Source of the DNA: Methanolobus sp. UBA474 | GTDB taxonomy: Archaea > Halobacteriota > Methanosarcinia > Methanosarcinales > Methanosarcinaceae | Reading direction: 5' to 3' | DNA length: 40,652 nucleotides | Assembly: GCA_002501695.1 (NCBI GenBank) | Contig: DANZ01000055.1 | Location: forward strand, 1-40,652 | Shown: positions 1-8,195 of the stretch, piece after piece | Layout of the letters: each line of letters starts with the position of its first letter | Numbering within the stretch: position 1 is the stretch's first letter | Made by a program: the position numbers and the translations under genes | The notes under the pieces: generated by a model | The model's input: only the letters and a program-made list of their open reading frames with translations | Databases searched by the model: none | Told to the model about the DNA's origin: nothing

Positions 1-1145
1 CGCGCATGTACTTCCTTAGCGCCTGCATTCTTTATCATATCGATTATACGCCTGGAGGTTGTGCCCCTCACAATGCTGTCATCTACAAGAACTATCCTTC
101 TGCCCCGGATGTTCTCTGCAATAGTGTTCATCTTGAGCCGCACGGCAGTCTCCCTCATTGCCTGGCCCGGCAGGATAAAAGTCCTCCCTATGTAGCGGTT
201 CTTCATGAGACTCTCTTCATAGATGATATCGGACTCACGGGAATAACCGATCGCTGAAGTGATGCCGGAGTCCGGTACGGGAGATACCATGTCAGCTTCA
301 ACGGGATGCTCCCTGGCCAGCCGCTCACCGATGCGCTCCCTGACCTTATATACAAGTTTCCCGTCTATTATAGAATCCGGACGGGCAAAATAGACATATT
401 CAAAAACACAATGTGCTGAATTGGCTTCACGGTAAAGCTGGTGGGACTCGATCTCACCGCCGCGGAAAATGACCAGCTCGCCGGGGCCGACATCCCTTAT
501 GAGCTTCCCGTTCAGGGTGTCAATGGCTACACTTTCCGATGCGACCACGTACCCCGAATCTATCGTCCCGATACACAGAGGCTTGAAACCATAGGGGTCC
601 CTTACAGCCATCAGCAGATCGTCGATCATAATAGCCAGAGAGTAAGAGCCGCTAAGTTGCTTCATTACATTCTCAATAGCTTCGATTATACTATATTTTA
701 AAAGCTCTTTAACAAGAAGGTGTGCTATGACCTCAGTGTCCGAGCTTGCTACGAAAAGGTGCCCTTCAGATTCCAGCTTTCTGCGAAGATCAGTGCCATT
801 GACAAGATTACCATTATGAGCTATAGCAACACTACCGCTCTTGTATTTTACTATGAATGGCTGGCAGTTCTCTATCATAGAGTCGCCGCAGGTTGAATAG
901 CGCACATGCCCTATGCCTACTTTACCTTTCAGTTCAAGAAGAGCATTCTTATTAAAAACATCCGGAACAAGTCCCATGCCCTTGATAGAGACGGGATCCT
1001 TTCCATTGTGAACAGCTATGCCGGAGGATTCCTGTCCGCGATGCTGCAGCGCATAAAGAGCATAATATATCTGAAGCGAAGCGGGTACCGGGTGTGATTC
1101 GGTTCCATGTTTCACCACACCCACAACACCGCATTCCTCACGCAT
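1..1145 (-). CDS. purF: Amidophosphoribosyltransferase (PurF), 3' part beyond left edge
   Basis: PurF makes 5-phosphoribosylamine from PRPP and glutamine, the first committed step of purine synthesis. The reading frame starts at the ATG whose complement is at 1143-1145 and stays open to the window edge, so about 381 residues are visible. It begins MREECGVVGV: in the family the Cys after a short propeptide is the N-terminal nucleophile, here Cys5. Further glutaminase landmarks are LQHRGQESSGI and HNGNLVN, and GHVRYST is also present. The phosphoribosyltransferase domain shows the PRPP loop VLVDDSIVRGTTS near the edge. It lies 34 bases after rpl37e on the same strand, in an lsm-rpl37e-purF order that I recall from other methanogens. 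The C-terminal end is not in the window. Confidence 0.95.
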   Translation of the reverse strand, partial: MREECGVVGVVKHGTESHPVPASLQIYYALYALQHRGQESSGIAVHNGKDPVSIKGMGLVPDVFNKNALLELKGKVGIGHVRYSTCGDSMIENCQPFIVKYKSGSVAIAHNGNLVNGTDLRRKLESEGHLFVASSDTEVIAHLLVKELLKYSIIEAIENVMKQLSGSYSLAIMIDDLLMAVRDPYGFKPLCIGTIDSGYVVASESVAIDTLNGKLIRDVGPGELVIFRGGEIESHQLYREANSAHCVFEYVYFARPDSIIDGKLVYKVRERIGERLAREHPVEADMVSPVPDSGITSAIGYSRESDIIYEESLMKNRYIGRTFILPGQAMRETAVRLKMNTIAENIRGRRIVLVDDSIVRGTTSRRIIDMIKNAGAKEVHA

Positions 1146-1179
1146 TTTTATCTCCGGCGTGTAGAAAGAATAGAACGGC

Positions 1180-1350
1180 TCAGTATTTGCACTTTGCCTG
1201 CCACTGGTAACTTCTCATGCGAGATGTCTTGCCGAAACCACAGCATGTACATTGTTTTGTATGGATGTTTAGTGAAACACTGCCGCAGCGCCTGCATACA
1301 ACATGTGTGCGCTTTTGCCTTTTACCCATTGAGGGAGTACCTTTTGACAT
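1180..1350 (-). CDS. rpl37e: Large ribosomal subunit protein eL37 (L37e)
   Basis: This is a 56-residue zinc-ribbon protein of the large ribosomal subunit. The translation starts MSKGTPSMGKRQKRTH and ends QWQAKCKY. Two CxxC pairs (CRRC and CTCC) form the expected zinc site. The family is always this short and very basic, and the N-terminal SKGTPSMGKR is its hallmark. The ATG complement is at 1348-1350 and the stop is TGA (complement 1180-1182). It sits between lsm and purF on the same strand, so it is probably cotranscribed with both. Confidence 0.96.
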   Translation of the reverse strand: MSKGTPSMGKRQKRTHVVCRRCGSVSLNIHTKQCTCCGFGKTSRMRSYQWQAKCKY

Positions 1351-1442
1351 TTATAATCACCTTTTATTTGAAATTGGAAATGAGAGTTTATCGTCTGGAT
1401 TACCCTGATACCACTAGTAGTTGATATAGGTTACGTTCGTTC

Positions 1443-1661
1443 TCAGGGAGACACGTATACGATATTATCGCCTCTGATAACAACACTGCCCAGCTTTCTT
1501 ACGATATCTCCTTCTTTCAGTTCTTCAGCTTCATCAAGTACAAGGTTCATGTGGACATCGTAACCCTGAAGCTTTCCTCTGAATTCCCTAGCACCTTTCA
1601 ATCTCACGATCACAGGTGTGTTCAATGCATTGTTCAATATATCAAGAGGTCTGTTTCCCAT
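1443..1661 (-). CDS. Archaeal Sm-like protein (Lsm/SmAP)
   Basis: This 72-residue Sm-fold protein would form a heptameric ring that binds U-rich RNA. The Sm1 motif covers roughly residues 7-45 (NTPVIVRLKGAREFRGKLQGYD, then HMNLVLDEAEE), and Sm2 is near the C-terminus (GSVVIRGDNIVYVSP). Length is typical for archaeal SmAP1. A GAGG element about 8 bases upstream of the ATG is a plausible ribosome binding site. It is the first gene of a minus-strand run with rpl37e and purF, divergent from thiDN. Archaeal Lsm genes are commonly found next to eL37, which supports the call. Confidence 0.95.
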   Translation of the reverse strand: MGNRPLDILNNALNTPVIVRLKGAREFRGKLQGYDVHMNLVLDEAEELKEGDIVRKLGSVVIRGDNIVYVSP

Positions 1662-1767
1662 ATTAGTTGCCTCATTAAATAAATCCCGATAATTGGTAGT
1701 ATACCAGATATCTAAATTTGTTTACGTACATATATACGTCTTGTGATGCTCCATTGTCGCAAATGGA

Positions 1768-1777
1768 TTATATAAAT
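1768..1777 (+). promoter_or_regulatory. TATA box for thiDN
   Basis: TTATATAAAT is a good archaeal TATA element. Transcription would be expected to start about 25 bases downstream, near 1798-1803. That leaves a leader of about 115 bases before the ATG at 1917. The start site is inferred from spacing only. Confidence 0.55.
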
Positions 1778-1805
1778 GTATCGTAAGGAGAACAATTCAG
1801 TAACC

Positions 1806-1847
1806 AAATAGTACCATCCGGTCACTGTAAATGACCAACTACTATTT
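1806..1847 (+). promoter_or_regulatory. Two-stem hairpin in the thiDN leader
   Basis: Outer arms AAATAGTA (1806-1813) and TACTATTT (1840-1847) are exact complements. Inside them GGTCA (1820-1824) pairs with TGACC (1832-1836) around a 7-base loop. Unequal internal loops (6 and 3 bases) separate the stems. With the TATA box at 1768 the element falls at the very 5' end of the predicted transcript. It could be an RNA control element or a repressor site such as one for a ThiR-type regulator. It does not show the TPP riboswitch consensus. Confidence 0.5.
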
Positions 1848-1916
1848 AAATCACAAGACTTTAAGTCCTCCGCACACAAGTAAATGTAATACAACCTATA
1901 TAAGGAGAACATACCA

Positions 1917-3269
1917 ATGAAAAAGGCAACTGTTGTAATGACCATCGCAGGATCGGATTCCGGAGGAGGGGCGGGGATAGAGGCCGATATCAAGACGATC
2001 GCGTCCCTTGGGCTGCATGGGACATGCGCCATTACATCGGTGACCTCACAGAACACTACCGGCGTCCTGAGTTCTTATGACCTGCCCCCTGAAGTGGTTG
2101 TGAGCCAGGTGGACGCCGTATGCGCTGACATGCAGATCGAATGGGCTAAATCCGGGATGCTGGCATCTTCCACAATTATTTCCGCCGTTGCCGGAATGGT
2201 CCGCAAACATGACATCCGGCTTGTAGTAGACCCGGTAATGGCAGCTGAAGCCGGAGGTGATCTGCTCAGGAAAGATGCGGTCACGACACTCAGAGAAGAA
2301 CTTCTGCCCATAAGTCAGGTAGTGACCCCGAATATCAATGAAGCTGTGGTTCTTTCCGGCAAGGCCATAACAACCGTGGAAGAAGCAAAGCAGGCAGCAA
2401 GGATCATTGCTGAGACAGGCGTCAAGGTCGTTATCATCACAGGAGGGCATCTGGACGCATCTGATGTCATCTATGAAGCCGAAGAGAACAGGTTCACAGT
2501 CATCCCGGGGGAATTCGTCAAGGGTGGCACACACGGCTCGGGATGTACTTACGCTGCCGCGCTTACATGCTGCCTGGCACAGGGAATGACAGTGGTTGAA
2601 GCCGCCGGCAAAGCTAAGGAATTTGTGGTCACGGCCATCAAAGGCAGCAAGACGGTCGGCAAAGGTGCCGGCCCGGTAAATCCCCTTGCAGGAATTCTAA
2701 GGGATGCGGCTGCATACGAAGCTACGGAAGATGTAAAGGAAGCTGTCAGGATCATTTCCACCTCCGGCCACTTTGCAAAGATGATACCTGAAGTAGGCTG
2801 CAACATAGCCATGGCACTGCCAGATGCAAAGGGAACAGAGGACATAGCAGCAGTTGCCGGGAGGATCGTCAGGCTCGGGAGATCTCCAAAAGCTGTCGGT
2901 GAAGTCGGTTTCGGAGTCAGCGGCCACGTTGCCCGCATAGTGCTTGCAGCAATGGAGCAGGACGGAAAATATAGGGCTGCCATGAATGTGAAGTACTCTG
3001 AAGCAGCGATCAGGGTCTGCAAAGAAATGGGATTAAGGATCACCTCCTTTGACCGCACGGAAGAGCCGGAGAATGCCTCCGTAACACATAAAGGGGAATG
3101 GGGCACTTCTAATGCGATCCGGATATTTGGGGATGTGCCCGATATCATCTTTGACAGGGGTGCCTTGGGAAAGGAGCCGATGATCAGGATCTTAGGCAGG
3201 AGCGCTACAGAAGTTGCCAGGACCGCAAGCAGCATAGCCAGTAATCGCGCGCTCATATCCGATCCCTGA
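1917..3269 (+). CDS. thiDN: Fused HMP-P kinase / thiamine phosphate synthase (ThiD-ThiN)
   Basis: This 450-residue bifunctional enzyme serves thiamine synthesis. Residues 1 to about 255 are ThiD, which phosphorylates hydroxymethylpyrimidine (phosphate). They carry the N-terminal AGSDSGGGAGIEADIKT substrate loop and the distal GTHGSGCTYAAAL ribokinase-family anion hole and catalytic region. Residues from about 275 to the end are a ThiN domain (EVGCNIAMALPDA, GEVGFGVSGHVARI, DIIFDRGALGKEP). ThiN joins the pyrimidine and thiazole moieties and replaces ThiE in many archaea. The start is fixed by AAGGAG 9 bases upstream of the ATG. The gene has its own TATA box and a structured leader, and it diverges from lsm. 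Confidence 0.94.
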   Translation: MKKATVVMTIAGSDSGGGAGIEADIKTIASLGLHGTCAITSVTSQNTTGVLSSYDLPPEVVVSQVDAVCADMQIEWAKSGMLASSTIISAVAGMVRKHDIRLVVDPVMAAEAGGDLLRKDAVTTLREELLPISQVVTPNINEAVVLSGKAITTVEEAKQAARIIAETGVKVVIITGGHLDASDVIYEAEENRFTVIPGEFVKGGTHGSGCTYAAALTCCLAQGMTVVEAAGKAKEFVVTAIKGSKTVGKGAGPVNPLAGILRDAAAYEATEDVKEAVRIISTSGHFAKMIPEVGCNIAMALPDAKGTEDIAAVAGRIVRLGRSPKAVGEVGFGVSGHVARIVLAAMEQDGKYRAAMNVKYSEAAIRVCKEMGLRITSFDRTEEPENASVTHKGEWGTSNAIRIFGDVPDIIFDRGALGKEPMIRILGRSATEVARTASSIASNRALISDP

Positions 3270-3334
3270 GAGCCGGCCGCTCATAAGAACATCCAGGCCA
3301 TTGTAGTATAATATTGTAATAAGGAGTGACAATC

Positions 3335-4639
3335 ATGGATTCAGAATCAATAACATTCAAAGATCTCAACCTCTCTAAAGGTGTACTAAAAAGCATTAAA
3401 GCGATGGGCTATATCGAGCCTACCGAGATACAGATGCAGGCAATCCCCCTCATAATGCAGGGAAAGGACATCATCGGGCAGGCGAGGACAGGCACCGGGA
3501 AGACTGCAGCATTTGGAATACCTTTGGTGGAGCTCGTTGATAGGAACCAGAAGACCTTGCAGGCTATGGTGCTCTGCCCTACAAGAGAGCTGGCAGTCCA
3601 GATAGCGGATGAGCTTAAGAGGATAGCCCTGCTGACAGAGGGGCTGAGCATAACAGCCGTTTACGGAGGAAGGGCCATGGGTCAGCAGACACAGGAACTT
3701 GAGAGCGGCACACAGATAGTTGTCGGGACACCGGGAAGGATAATGGACCACATCGAACGCGGAGCTCTCAATATGGACAACATCAGGATAATGGTCCTTG
3801 ACGAGGCGGACGAGATGCTGAACATGGGGTTCAGGGAGGACATCGGGAGGATACTCGAACTCACATCAGGAGACAGGCAGACACTGCTCTTTTCCGCAAC
3901 CATGCCCAAGACCATACTGAAACTGACAGACGAGTACATGCGTGAGCCCGAGCACATAAAGGTGTCCAAAAAGGAGATGACAGTGCCCGGAGTGGAACAA
4001 TATTACTTTGAGCTTAAGGAAAGCTCTAAGGTCGAAGTGCTTCACCGGCTGATCGATATAGAGAATATAAGGTCGGCGCTTGTTTTCTGCAATACCAAGA
4101 AAGATGTGGATAAAGTGCTTGTGAAGCTCAGGTCCCACGGCCATACGGCAGATGTCCTGCATGGGGATATCAGGCAGAATGTACGTGAGAGGACCGTTGA
4201 GAAACTGCGGGATGAGGACATCGGCATACTCATTGCCACGGACGTGGCGGCGAGGGGACTTGACATCGAGAACATCGAAGTTGTGTTCAATTACGACATG
4301 CCCCAGGAAATAGAGACCTATGTCCACAGGATAGGCAGGACAGCAAGGGCCGGAAGGCCGGGGCTTGCATACTCGTTTGTCACAAAGAACGAGATAGGCA
4401 AGCTGACAGCTATCCAGAGATACACAAAGACTGAGATAACTAAAAAGGACATTCCCACAATAAAGGATGCGGAGAATGCCAAAGAAGCACAGGTGGCTGA
4501 GAGAGTGAAGACGAGCATTCGCACCGGGAACCTGAACAAATATGATGAATGGGTAGGAAAACTGGTTGCAGAGGGCAGTGATTACAGGCAGATCGCTGCA
4601 GCCCTTGCAAAAATTGTGCTGAAGGAAGATAAGAACTGA
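3335..4639 (+). CDS. DEAD-box ATP-dependent RNA helicase (CshA/DeaD-like)
   Basis: This is a 434-residue RNA helicase. Seen in order are the Q motif region (FKDLNLS and PTEIQ), Walker A ARTGTGKT (residues 50-57), PTRELAVQ, TPGRIMDH, DEAD, SAT, and motif VI HRIGRTARAG. A basic tail of about 60 residues follows the core. I chose the ATG at 3335, which lies 8 bases after AAGGAG. A GTG at 3326 extends the frame by three codons but overlaps that ribosome binding site. The gene stands between thiDN and trmY on the same strand. Proteins of this class unwind structured mRNA or rRNA. Its neighbours here are tRNA-modification and ribosome genes, which suits such a role but does not name the substrate. 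Confidence 0.92.
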   Translation: MDSESITFKDLNLSKGVLKSIKAMGYIEPTEIQMQAIPLIMQGKDIIGQARTGTGKTAAFGIPLVELVDRNQKTLQAMVLCPTRELAVQIADELKRIALLTEGLSITAVYGGRAMGQQTQELESGTQIVVGTPGRIMDHIERGALNMDNIRIMVLDEADEMLNMGFREDIGRILELTSGDRQTLLFSATMPKTILKLTDEYMREPEHIKVSKKEMTVPGVEQYYFELKESSKVEVLHRLIDIENIRSALVFCNTKKDVDKVLVKLRSHGHTADVLHGDIRQNVRERTVEKLRDEDIGILIATDVAARGLDIENIEVVFNYDMPQEIETYVHRIGRTARAGRPGLAYSFVTKNEIGKLTAIQRYTKTEITKKDIPTIKDAENAKEAQVAERVKTSIRTGNLNKYDEWVGKLVAEGSDYRQIAAALAKIVLKEDKN

Positions 4640-4670
4640 TCCTGCACCTGAAAACCCGGAGGAGATAAAT

Positions 4671-5294
4671 ATGAAAGATTTTGTGATAATAGGCCACAAG
4701 GCACTGACTACCGGTGATTTCTCACTGAACGACCTGCCGGGTTCGGCGGGCCGGATGGACATACTCTGCAGGTGCATCAACACAGCACTTTTCCTCTCTC
4801 ACGGGATGAGAAGGGATATTAACGTACACCTGGTGCTGCTTGGAGAACCTGACCCAGGTAAGATCATACGCTTCAACGGAGAACAGCTCAGGTACCTCAG
4901 CCCTGACGAAAGAAGCAGCGGATCCCTGATAAAAAAGGCACTCGAGAAAGATGCCACACCTTTCGAGTCACAATCAACTCCCGGCGTATGGATACGCAGA
5001 GGGGGGCTTGCGAAACTCCTGGGGGAGTTCACAGAGAATAACAGGCGCATATACTACTTACATGAGGACGGAGAGGACATGAGGAACACCAGCACTCTTT
5101 CGGATGATGCTGTATTTATACTGGGCGACCATATGGGGGTCACAGAAGAGGAAGAAGGAACGATCAAAGCAGTGTCTGCCGGTACCCTGTCCATAGGGCC
5201 TCTGTCACTACATTCGGACCATTGCATAATTATTATCCTCAACGAGCTGGACAGGATCGGACAAAAGCAGACAGAATCACAAGCAGAGACATGA
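4671..5294 (+). CDS. trmY: tRNA (pseudouridine54-N1)-methyltransferase TrmY
   Basis: TrmY is a SPOUT-class, S-adenosylmethionine-dependent enzyme that methylates pseudouridine 54 in the T-loop of archaeal tRNA to 1-methylpseudouridine. The 207-residue product starts MKDFVIIGHKA, as expected for the family. It contains GSAGRMDILCRCINTALFLSHGMR and ends with the C-terminal cofactor-knot region (LGDHMGVTEEEE, then ISIGPLSLHSDHCIIII-like hydrophobic strand). GGAGGAG upstream sets the ATG. It is followed 48 bases later by pus10, whose product makes the pseudouridine that TrmY methylates, so the pair probably works on the same tRNA in sequence. Confidence 0.93.
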   Translation: MKDFVIIGHKALTTGDFSLNDLPGSAGRMDILCRCINTALFLSHGMRRDINVHLVLLGEPDPGKIIRFNGEQLRYLSPDERSSGSLIKKALEKDATPFESQSTPGVWIRRGGLAKLLGEFTENNRRIYYLHEDGEDMRNTSTLSDDAVFILGDHMGVTEEEEGTIKAVSAGTLSIGPLSLHSDHCIIIILNELDRIGQKQTESQAET

Positions 5295-5342
5295 GCGGAT
5301 AGTCGCAAGGACCACCATATACTAAATTATGAGAGTGATCGG

Positions 5343-6635
5343 ATGAGCATACTTGAAACGGCGAAGAGAATAATCAATGAAGGACCCATCTGTGACAACT
5401 GTATGGGCAGGCAATTCGCTAAATTGTCTACAGGACTTACAAATGTCGAGAGAGGAAGAGCTGTAAAGCTTGCCCTTGCCATGGAAGGAGATATGCTGTA
5501 TAAGGCATCGGCTGATGACACAATTCTCAGGCAGCTAGCCCCAAGCAGTCCTTTCGCAAGGAAGACACTCGGGATCAAAGAAGAGGGCAGCAAGTGCTGG
5601 GTTTGCCTGGGGCTCTATGACAGCCTGGACATATGGGCAGACAGAGCTGTCAAAGCTATTGGGGATATCGAGTATTCCACATTCCTTGTCGGAACAAAGG
5701 TCAGCGGGCTGCTGGGTGAAAATGAAGAGATACTATGGAGCGAGTGCGGGATAACCTATGCAGAACAGCTCAAGACCGAACTGAACAGGGAAGTAGGAAA
5801 ACTTATAGCCGCACGTACTGGCAAAGAGGTAGAATTCGACAGGCCGGATGTGCTTGTAACGCTTGACCTTGCGGAAGACACTGTCAGGTTGCATGTGCGT
5901 TCCATCTACATGGAGGGAAGATACCGGAAACTTGTAAGAGGCATCCCGCAGACCAGGTGGCCCTGCAGGACCTGCGGAGGAAGGGGGTGCGAGACATGTT
6001 CTTTCACCGGCAAGCAGTACCCGGAGTCTGTAGATGAACTGATCAAGGAAGAAATTATAAAAGTCACAGGTGCCACCGATACAACATTCCATGGTGCCGG
6101 AAGGGAAGATATCGATGCCCTTATGGGCGGCACCGGAAGACCTTTCGTAGTTGAGGTCCTTAACTCTCCAATACGCTCCTTTGACGTGACCGAGCTTGAA
6201 AACCGGATCAATGCTTTCGCAAAGGGCAAGGTGGAGGTCCAGGGACTGAAGATGGTGCAGAAGGACGTTATAGAGGCGCTGAAATCATCAAAGGCGGATA
6301 AGGTTTATAACCTTAAAGTTACATTCAAAGAGCCAGTCTCCAAGGAAATGCTTATATCTGCCATCGACAATCTTGTCGGAGTTGAGATAGCGCAGAGGAC
6401 ACCACAGCGCGTATCCCACAGAAGGGCCGATCTGGTCCGCAAAAGGAAAGTGCATGATATGCTGCTTACGGAACTTACGGACGAATATGCTATCATGCAG
6501 GTGAACTGTGAAGGCGGACTGTATGTCAAGGAACTGGTATCCGGCGACGATGGAAGGACACAGCCAAGTCTTACGGGGCTGCTGGGCATACAGGCAAAGG
6601 TCACTGAGCTCGATGTCATTAAAGTAGATATATGA
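5343..6635 (+). CDS. pus10: tRNA pseudouridine synthase Pus10 (positions 54/55)
   Basis: The protein has 430 residues. Archaeal Pus10 forms pseudouridine 55, and in many species also 54, in the tRNA T-arm. The N-terminus has a zinc site built from CDNC (residues 17-20) and CWVC (85-88). A middle region matches the THUMP-like RNA-binding part. A second cysteine group, CRTC then CETC (about 208-219), precedes the catalytic domain. The catalytic aspartate is probably Asp256 in GAGREDID. C-terminal motifs RTPQRVSHRRADLVRKR and EGGLYVKELVSGDDGRTQPS are strong family signatures. The start is an ATG preceded by a weak GAGTG element. It probably belongs to one operon with trmY. Confidence 0.94.
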   Translation: MSILETAKRIINEGPICDNCMGRQFAKLSTGLTNVERGRAVKLALAMEGDMLYKASADDTILRQLAPSSPFARKTLGIKEEGSKCWVCLGLYDSLDIWADRAVKAIGDIEYSTFLVGTKVSGLLGENEEILWSECGITYAEQLKTELNREVGKLIAARTGKEVEFDRPDVLVTLDLAEDTVRLHVRSIYMEGRYRKLVRGIPQTRWPCRTCGGRGCETCSFTGKQYPESVDELIKEEIIKVTGATDTTFHGAGREDIDALMGGTGRPFVVEVLNSPIRSFDVTELENRINAFAKGKVEVQGLKMVQKDVIEALKSSKADKVYNLKVTFKEPVSKEMLISAIDNLVGVEIAQRTPQRVSHRRADLVRKRKVHDMLLTELTDEYAIMQVNCEGGLYVKELVSGDDGRTQPSLTGLLGIQAKVTELDVIKVDI

Positions 6636-6706
6636 ATAATTCGCGGTTAAAGTTCACATCATAATAGCATAATTAACAGAATCAAGTTGATTAACGGAGG
6701 AAAAAA

Positions 6707-7003
6707 ATGCCAACATCACACGGTGAAAAGTGCTGTACACGTTACAAGCTGAAGAAGACGGTAAGAGAGAGAGGGATTTCCCCTGTAAGCAAGGCTATCC
6801 AGGAATTCACAGAGGGACAGATGGTTCACATCGATATAGACCCCAGCGTACAGAAAGGAATGCCAAACCCAAGATTCCAGGGAAGGACCGGAAAGGTTCT
6901 CGGCCAGCGTGGTCGCGCATACCTGCTCCAGATAAGGGACGGTAATGCTACAAAAGAACTTATATCCCTGCCACAGCACCTGAAACCACAGAAGAACGGA
7001 TAA
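6707..7003 (+). CDS. rpl21e: Large ribosomal subunit protein eL21 (L21e)
   Basis: This 98-residue basic ribosomal protein belongs to the archaeal/eukaryotic eL21 family. Recognisable segments are KLKKTVRERGISPVSKAIQEF near the N-terminus and the GMPNPRFQGRTGKVLGQRGRAY core. Length and charge fit the family. A strong ACGGAGG element lies 7 bases before the ATG. It follows pus10 and precedes rpoF, an order that is common in Euryarchaeota. Confidence 0.96.
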   Translation: MPTSHGEKCCTRYKLKKTVRERGISPVSKAIQEFTEGQMVHIDIDPSVQKGMPNPRFQGRTGKVLGQRGRAYLLQIRDGNATKELISLPQHLKPQKNG

Positions 7004-7048
7004 TATACGGACATACTGTATTAGATCGGGTCTTTGCATACAACGTTA

Positions 7049-7082
7049 GATATATCTTTGTTGGCAACAATGAGGATATATC
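7049..7082 (+). promoter_or_regulatory. Imperfect hairpin between rpl21e and rpoF
   Basis: GATATATC occurs at 7049-7056 and again at 7075-7082; being self-complementary, the two copies can pair. Between them TTGTT (7058-7062) and AACAA (7066-7070) pair around GGC. One base on the left and four on the right are unpaired. No T-run follows, so a simple terminator is unlikely. It may be an mRNA processing or leader structure for rpoF. The left arm also resembles a TATA element. Confidence 0.4.
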
Positions 7083-7142
7083 GGAACTATTTTAGTTGAT
7101 GACACAAAGAGAACATGAGATAATTGTGAAGAGTGTATACCA

Positions 7143-7496
7143 ATGATTGTTAAGGAAATTCTGAGCGAAGAGTTGCTAACCCTTTCCGAAGTGAAAGGTA
7201 TTTTGCACCAGATCCTGGAGGAGCGCGTGCAAAATGAAGAAGAGCTGGGTTATGAGTTGCGTAAGGCCATCAATCATGCAGATACGTTCTCAAAGACCTC
7301 CCCGGAAAAGTCAAGAGAGCTTGTTAACAAGCTTATGGTGCTGGAGAAGATGAAACCGGATATCGCTATCAGAATAGCTGATATAATGCCACAGACCAGG
7401 GATGAGCTCAGGTCCCTCTATGCAAAAGAAAGGTTCACTCTAAGCGAAACTGAACTTGACCAGATGCTGGAAATGGTCGAAGAGGCAATGGATTAA
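7143..7496 (+). CDS. rpoF: RNA polymerase subunit Rpo4 (RpoF, Rpb4 family)
   Basis: This 117-residue subunit pairs with Rpo7 (RpoE) to form the stalk of archaeal RNA polymerase. The helical protein contains EELLTLSEVKGIL near the N-terminus. It ends with the HRDC-like part (MVLEKMKPDIAIRIADIMPQTRDELRSLYAKE and TLSETELDQMLEMV), which is diagnostic of the family. It stands between rpl21e and the DUF655 gene, the usual archaeal order. The ribosome binding site is weak, with only GAAGAG some 13 bases upstream. Confidence 0.94.
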   Translation: MIVKEILSEELLTLSEVKGILHQILEERVQNEEELGYELRKAINHADTFSKTSPEKSRELVNKLMVLEKMKPDIAIRIADIMPQTRDELRSLYAKERFTLSETELDQMLEMVEEAMD

Positions 7497-7585
7497 TATA
7501 TATCCGATAATCCATATCCGATACATCCTTTTTTTCAACAGAGAGAAGGTGTAACATCAGCAGTGGGTATGCCGGAGGGAATACG

Positions 7586-8179
7586 ATGCCAATTAGGGGA
7601 AAGCCACCTGAAAAGGAAGAATATGCATGGGTCCTTGATTACCTGCCCTATGGAAGCACTGAGGACAAAAGACCATCCTACCAGAAAAGACCAGTGCTGC
7701 AGGCCGTCGGTGAAAAGAACTTCGTCTTAATGGAACTGGTGCCAAAGGAAGGCAAAAATCCGAATATACAGTCTCGCGTGTATATAGGAGAAGGCGACAG
7801 GGACGAGATCGACCATGTAAAGCACCGGATAGGCTACAGCAACCTGAGCCATGGCGCCCAGCTTGAGCTACCCTTCATTCTGGAGATGAATGTGAACAGC
7901 GATGAAGAACGGTTCGTTAAATTCTTCAATGAGGCCCATCCCATCACCAACAGGCTACACATGCTTGAGCTCCTGCCCGGCATCGGGAAGAAGCTTATGT
8001 GGGCCATTATAGATGAAAAGAAAAAAGGCGCTTTCAAGAGCTTTGAGGATCTCCACACAAGAGTGGGTGGAGTGCACTCGCCCCAGAAGGTCATAGCCAA
8101 CAGGATAATCGAGGAGCTCAGGGACGAGAATATCAAGTACAGACTGTTCACCATACCCCCGAAGCGCCTAAAAGAATAA
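7586..8179 (+). CDS. DUF655 protein (helix-hairpin-helix, RNA-associated)
   Basis: This 197-residue conserved archaeal protein belongs to family DUF655. The N-terminal half is OB-like (YAWVLDYLPYGS, then FVLMELVPKEG). The C-terminal half carries a helix-hairpin-helix stretch (LELLPGIGKKLMWAIIDEKKKGAF). GGAGGG precedes the ATG by 6 bases. Function is not established; its fixed place between rpoF and ksgA in archaea suggests work on nucleic acid in ribosome or tRNA biogenesis, which is inference. Confidence 0.85.
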   Translation: MPIRGKPPEKEEYAWVLDYLPYGSTEDKRPSYQKRPVLQAVGEKNFVLMELVPKEGKNPNIQSRVYIGEGDRDEIDHVKHRIGYSNLSHGAQLELPFILEMNVNSDEERFVKFFNEAHPITNRLHMLELLPGIGKKLMWAIIDEKKKGAFKSFEDLHTRVGGVHSPQKVIANRIIEELRDENIKYRLFTIPPKRLKE

Positions 8180-8195
8180 GCAAGGTGTTCTTTTC

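Noticed and set aside
906..1424. Several plus-strand frames of 63-105 codons opposite purF and rpl37e
   Set aside because: They lie antisense to clearly recognised genes, and their products resemble nothing.
1740..1916. TPP riboswitch ahead of thiDN
   Set aside because: The conserved CUGAGA and related aptamer segments are not present; only an unrelated hairpin is.
2549..3256. 235-codon minus-strand frame opposite thiDN
   Set aside because: It is the mirror of a well-conserved ThiN domain, and its composition is that of a shadow frame.
3326..3334. Earlier GTG start for the first DEAD-box helicase
   Set aside because: It overlaps the AAGGAG ribosome binding site that is well spaced for the ATG at 3335.
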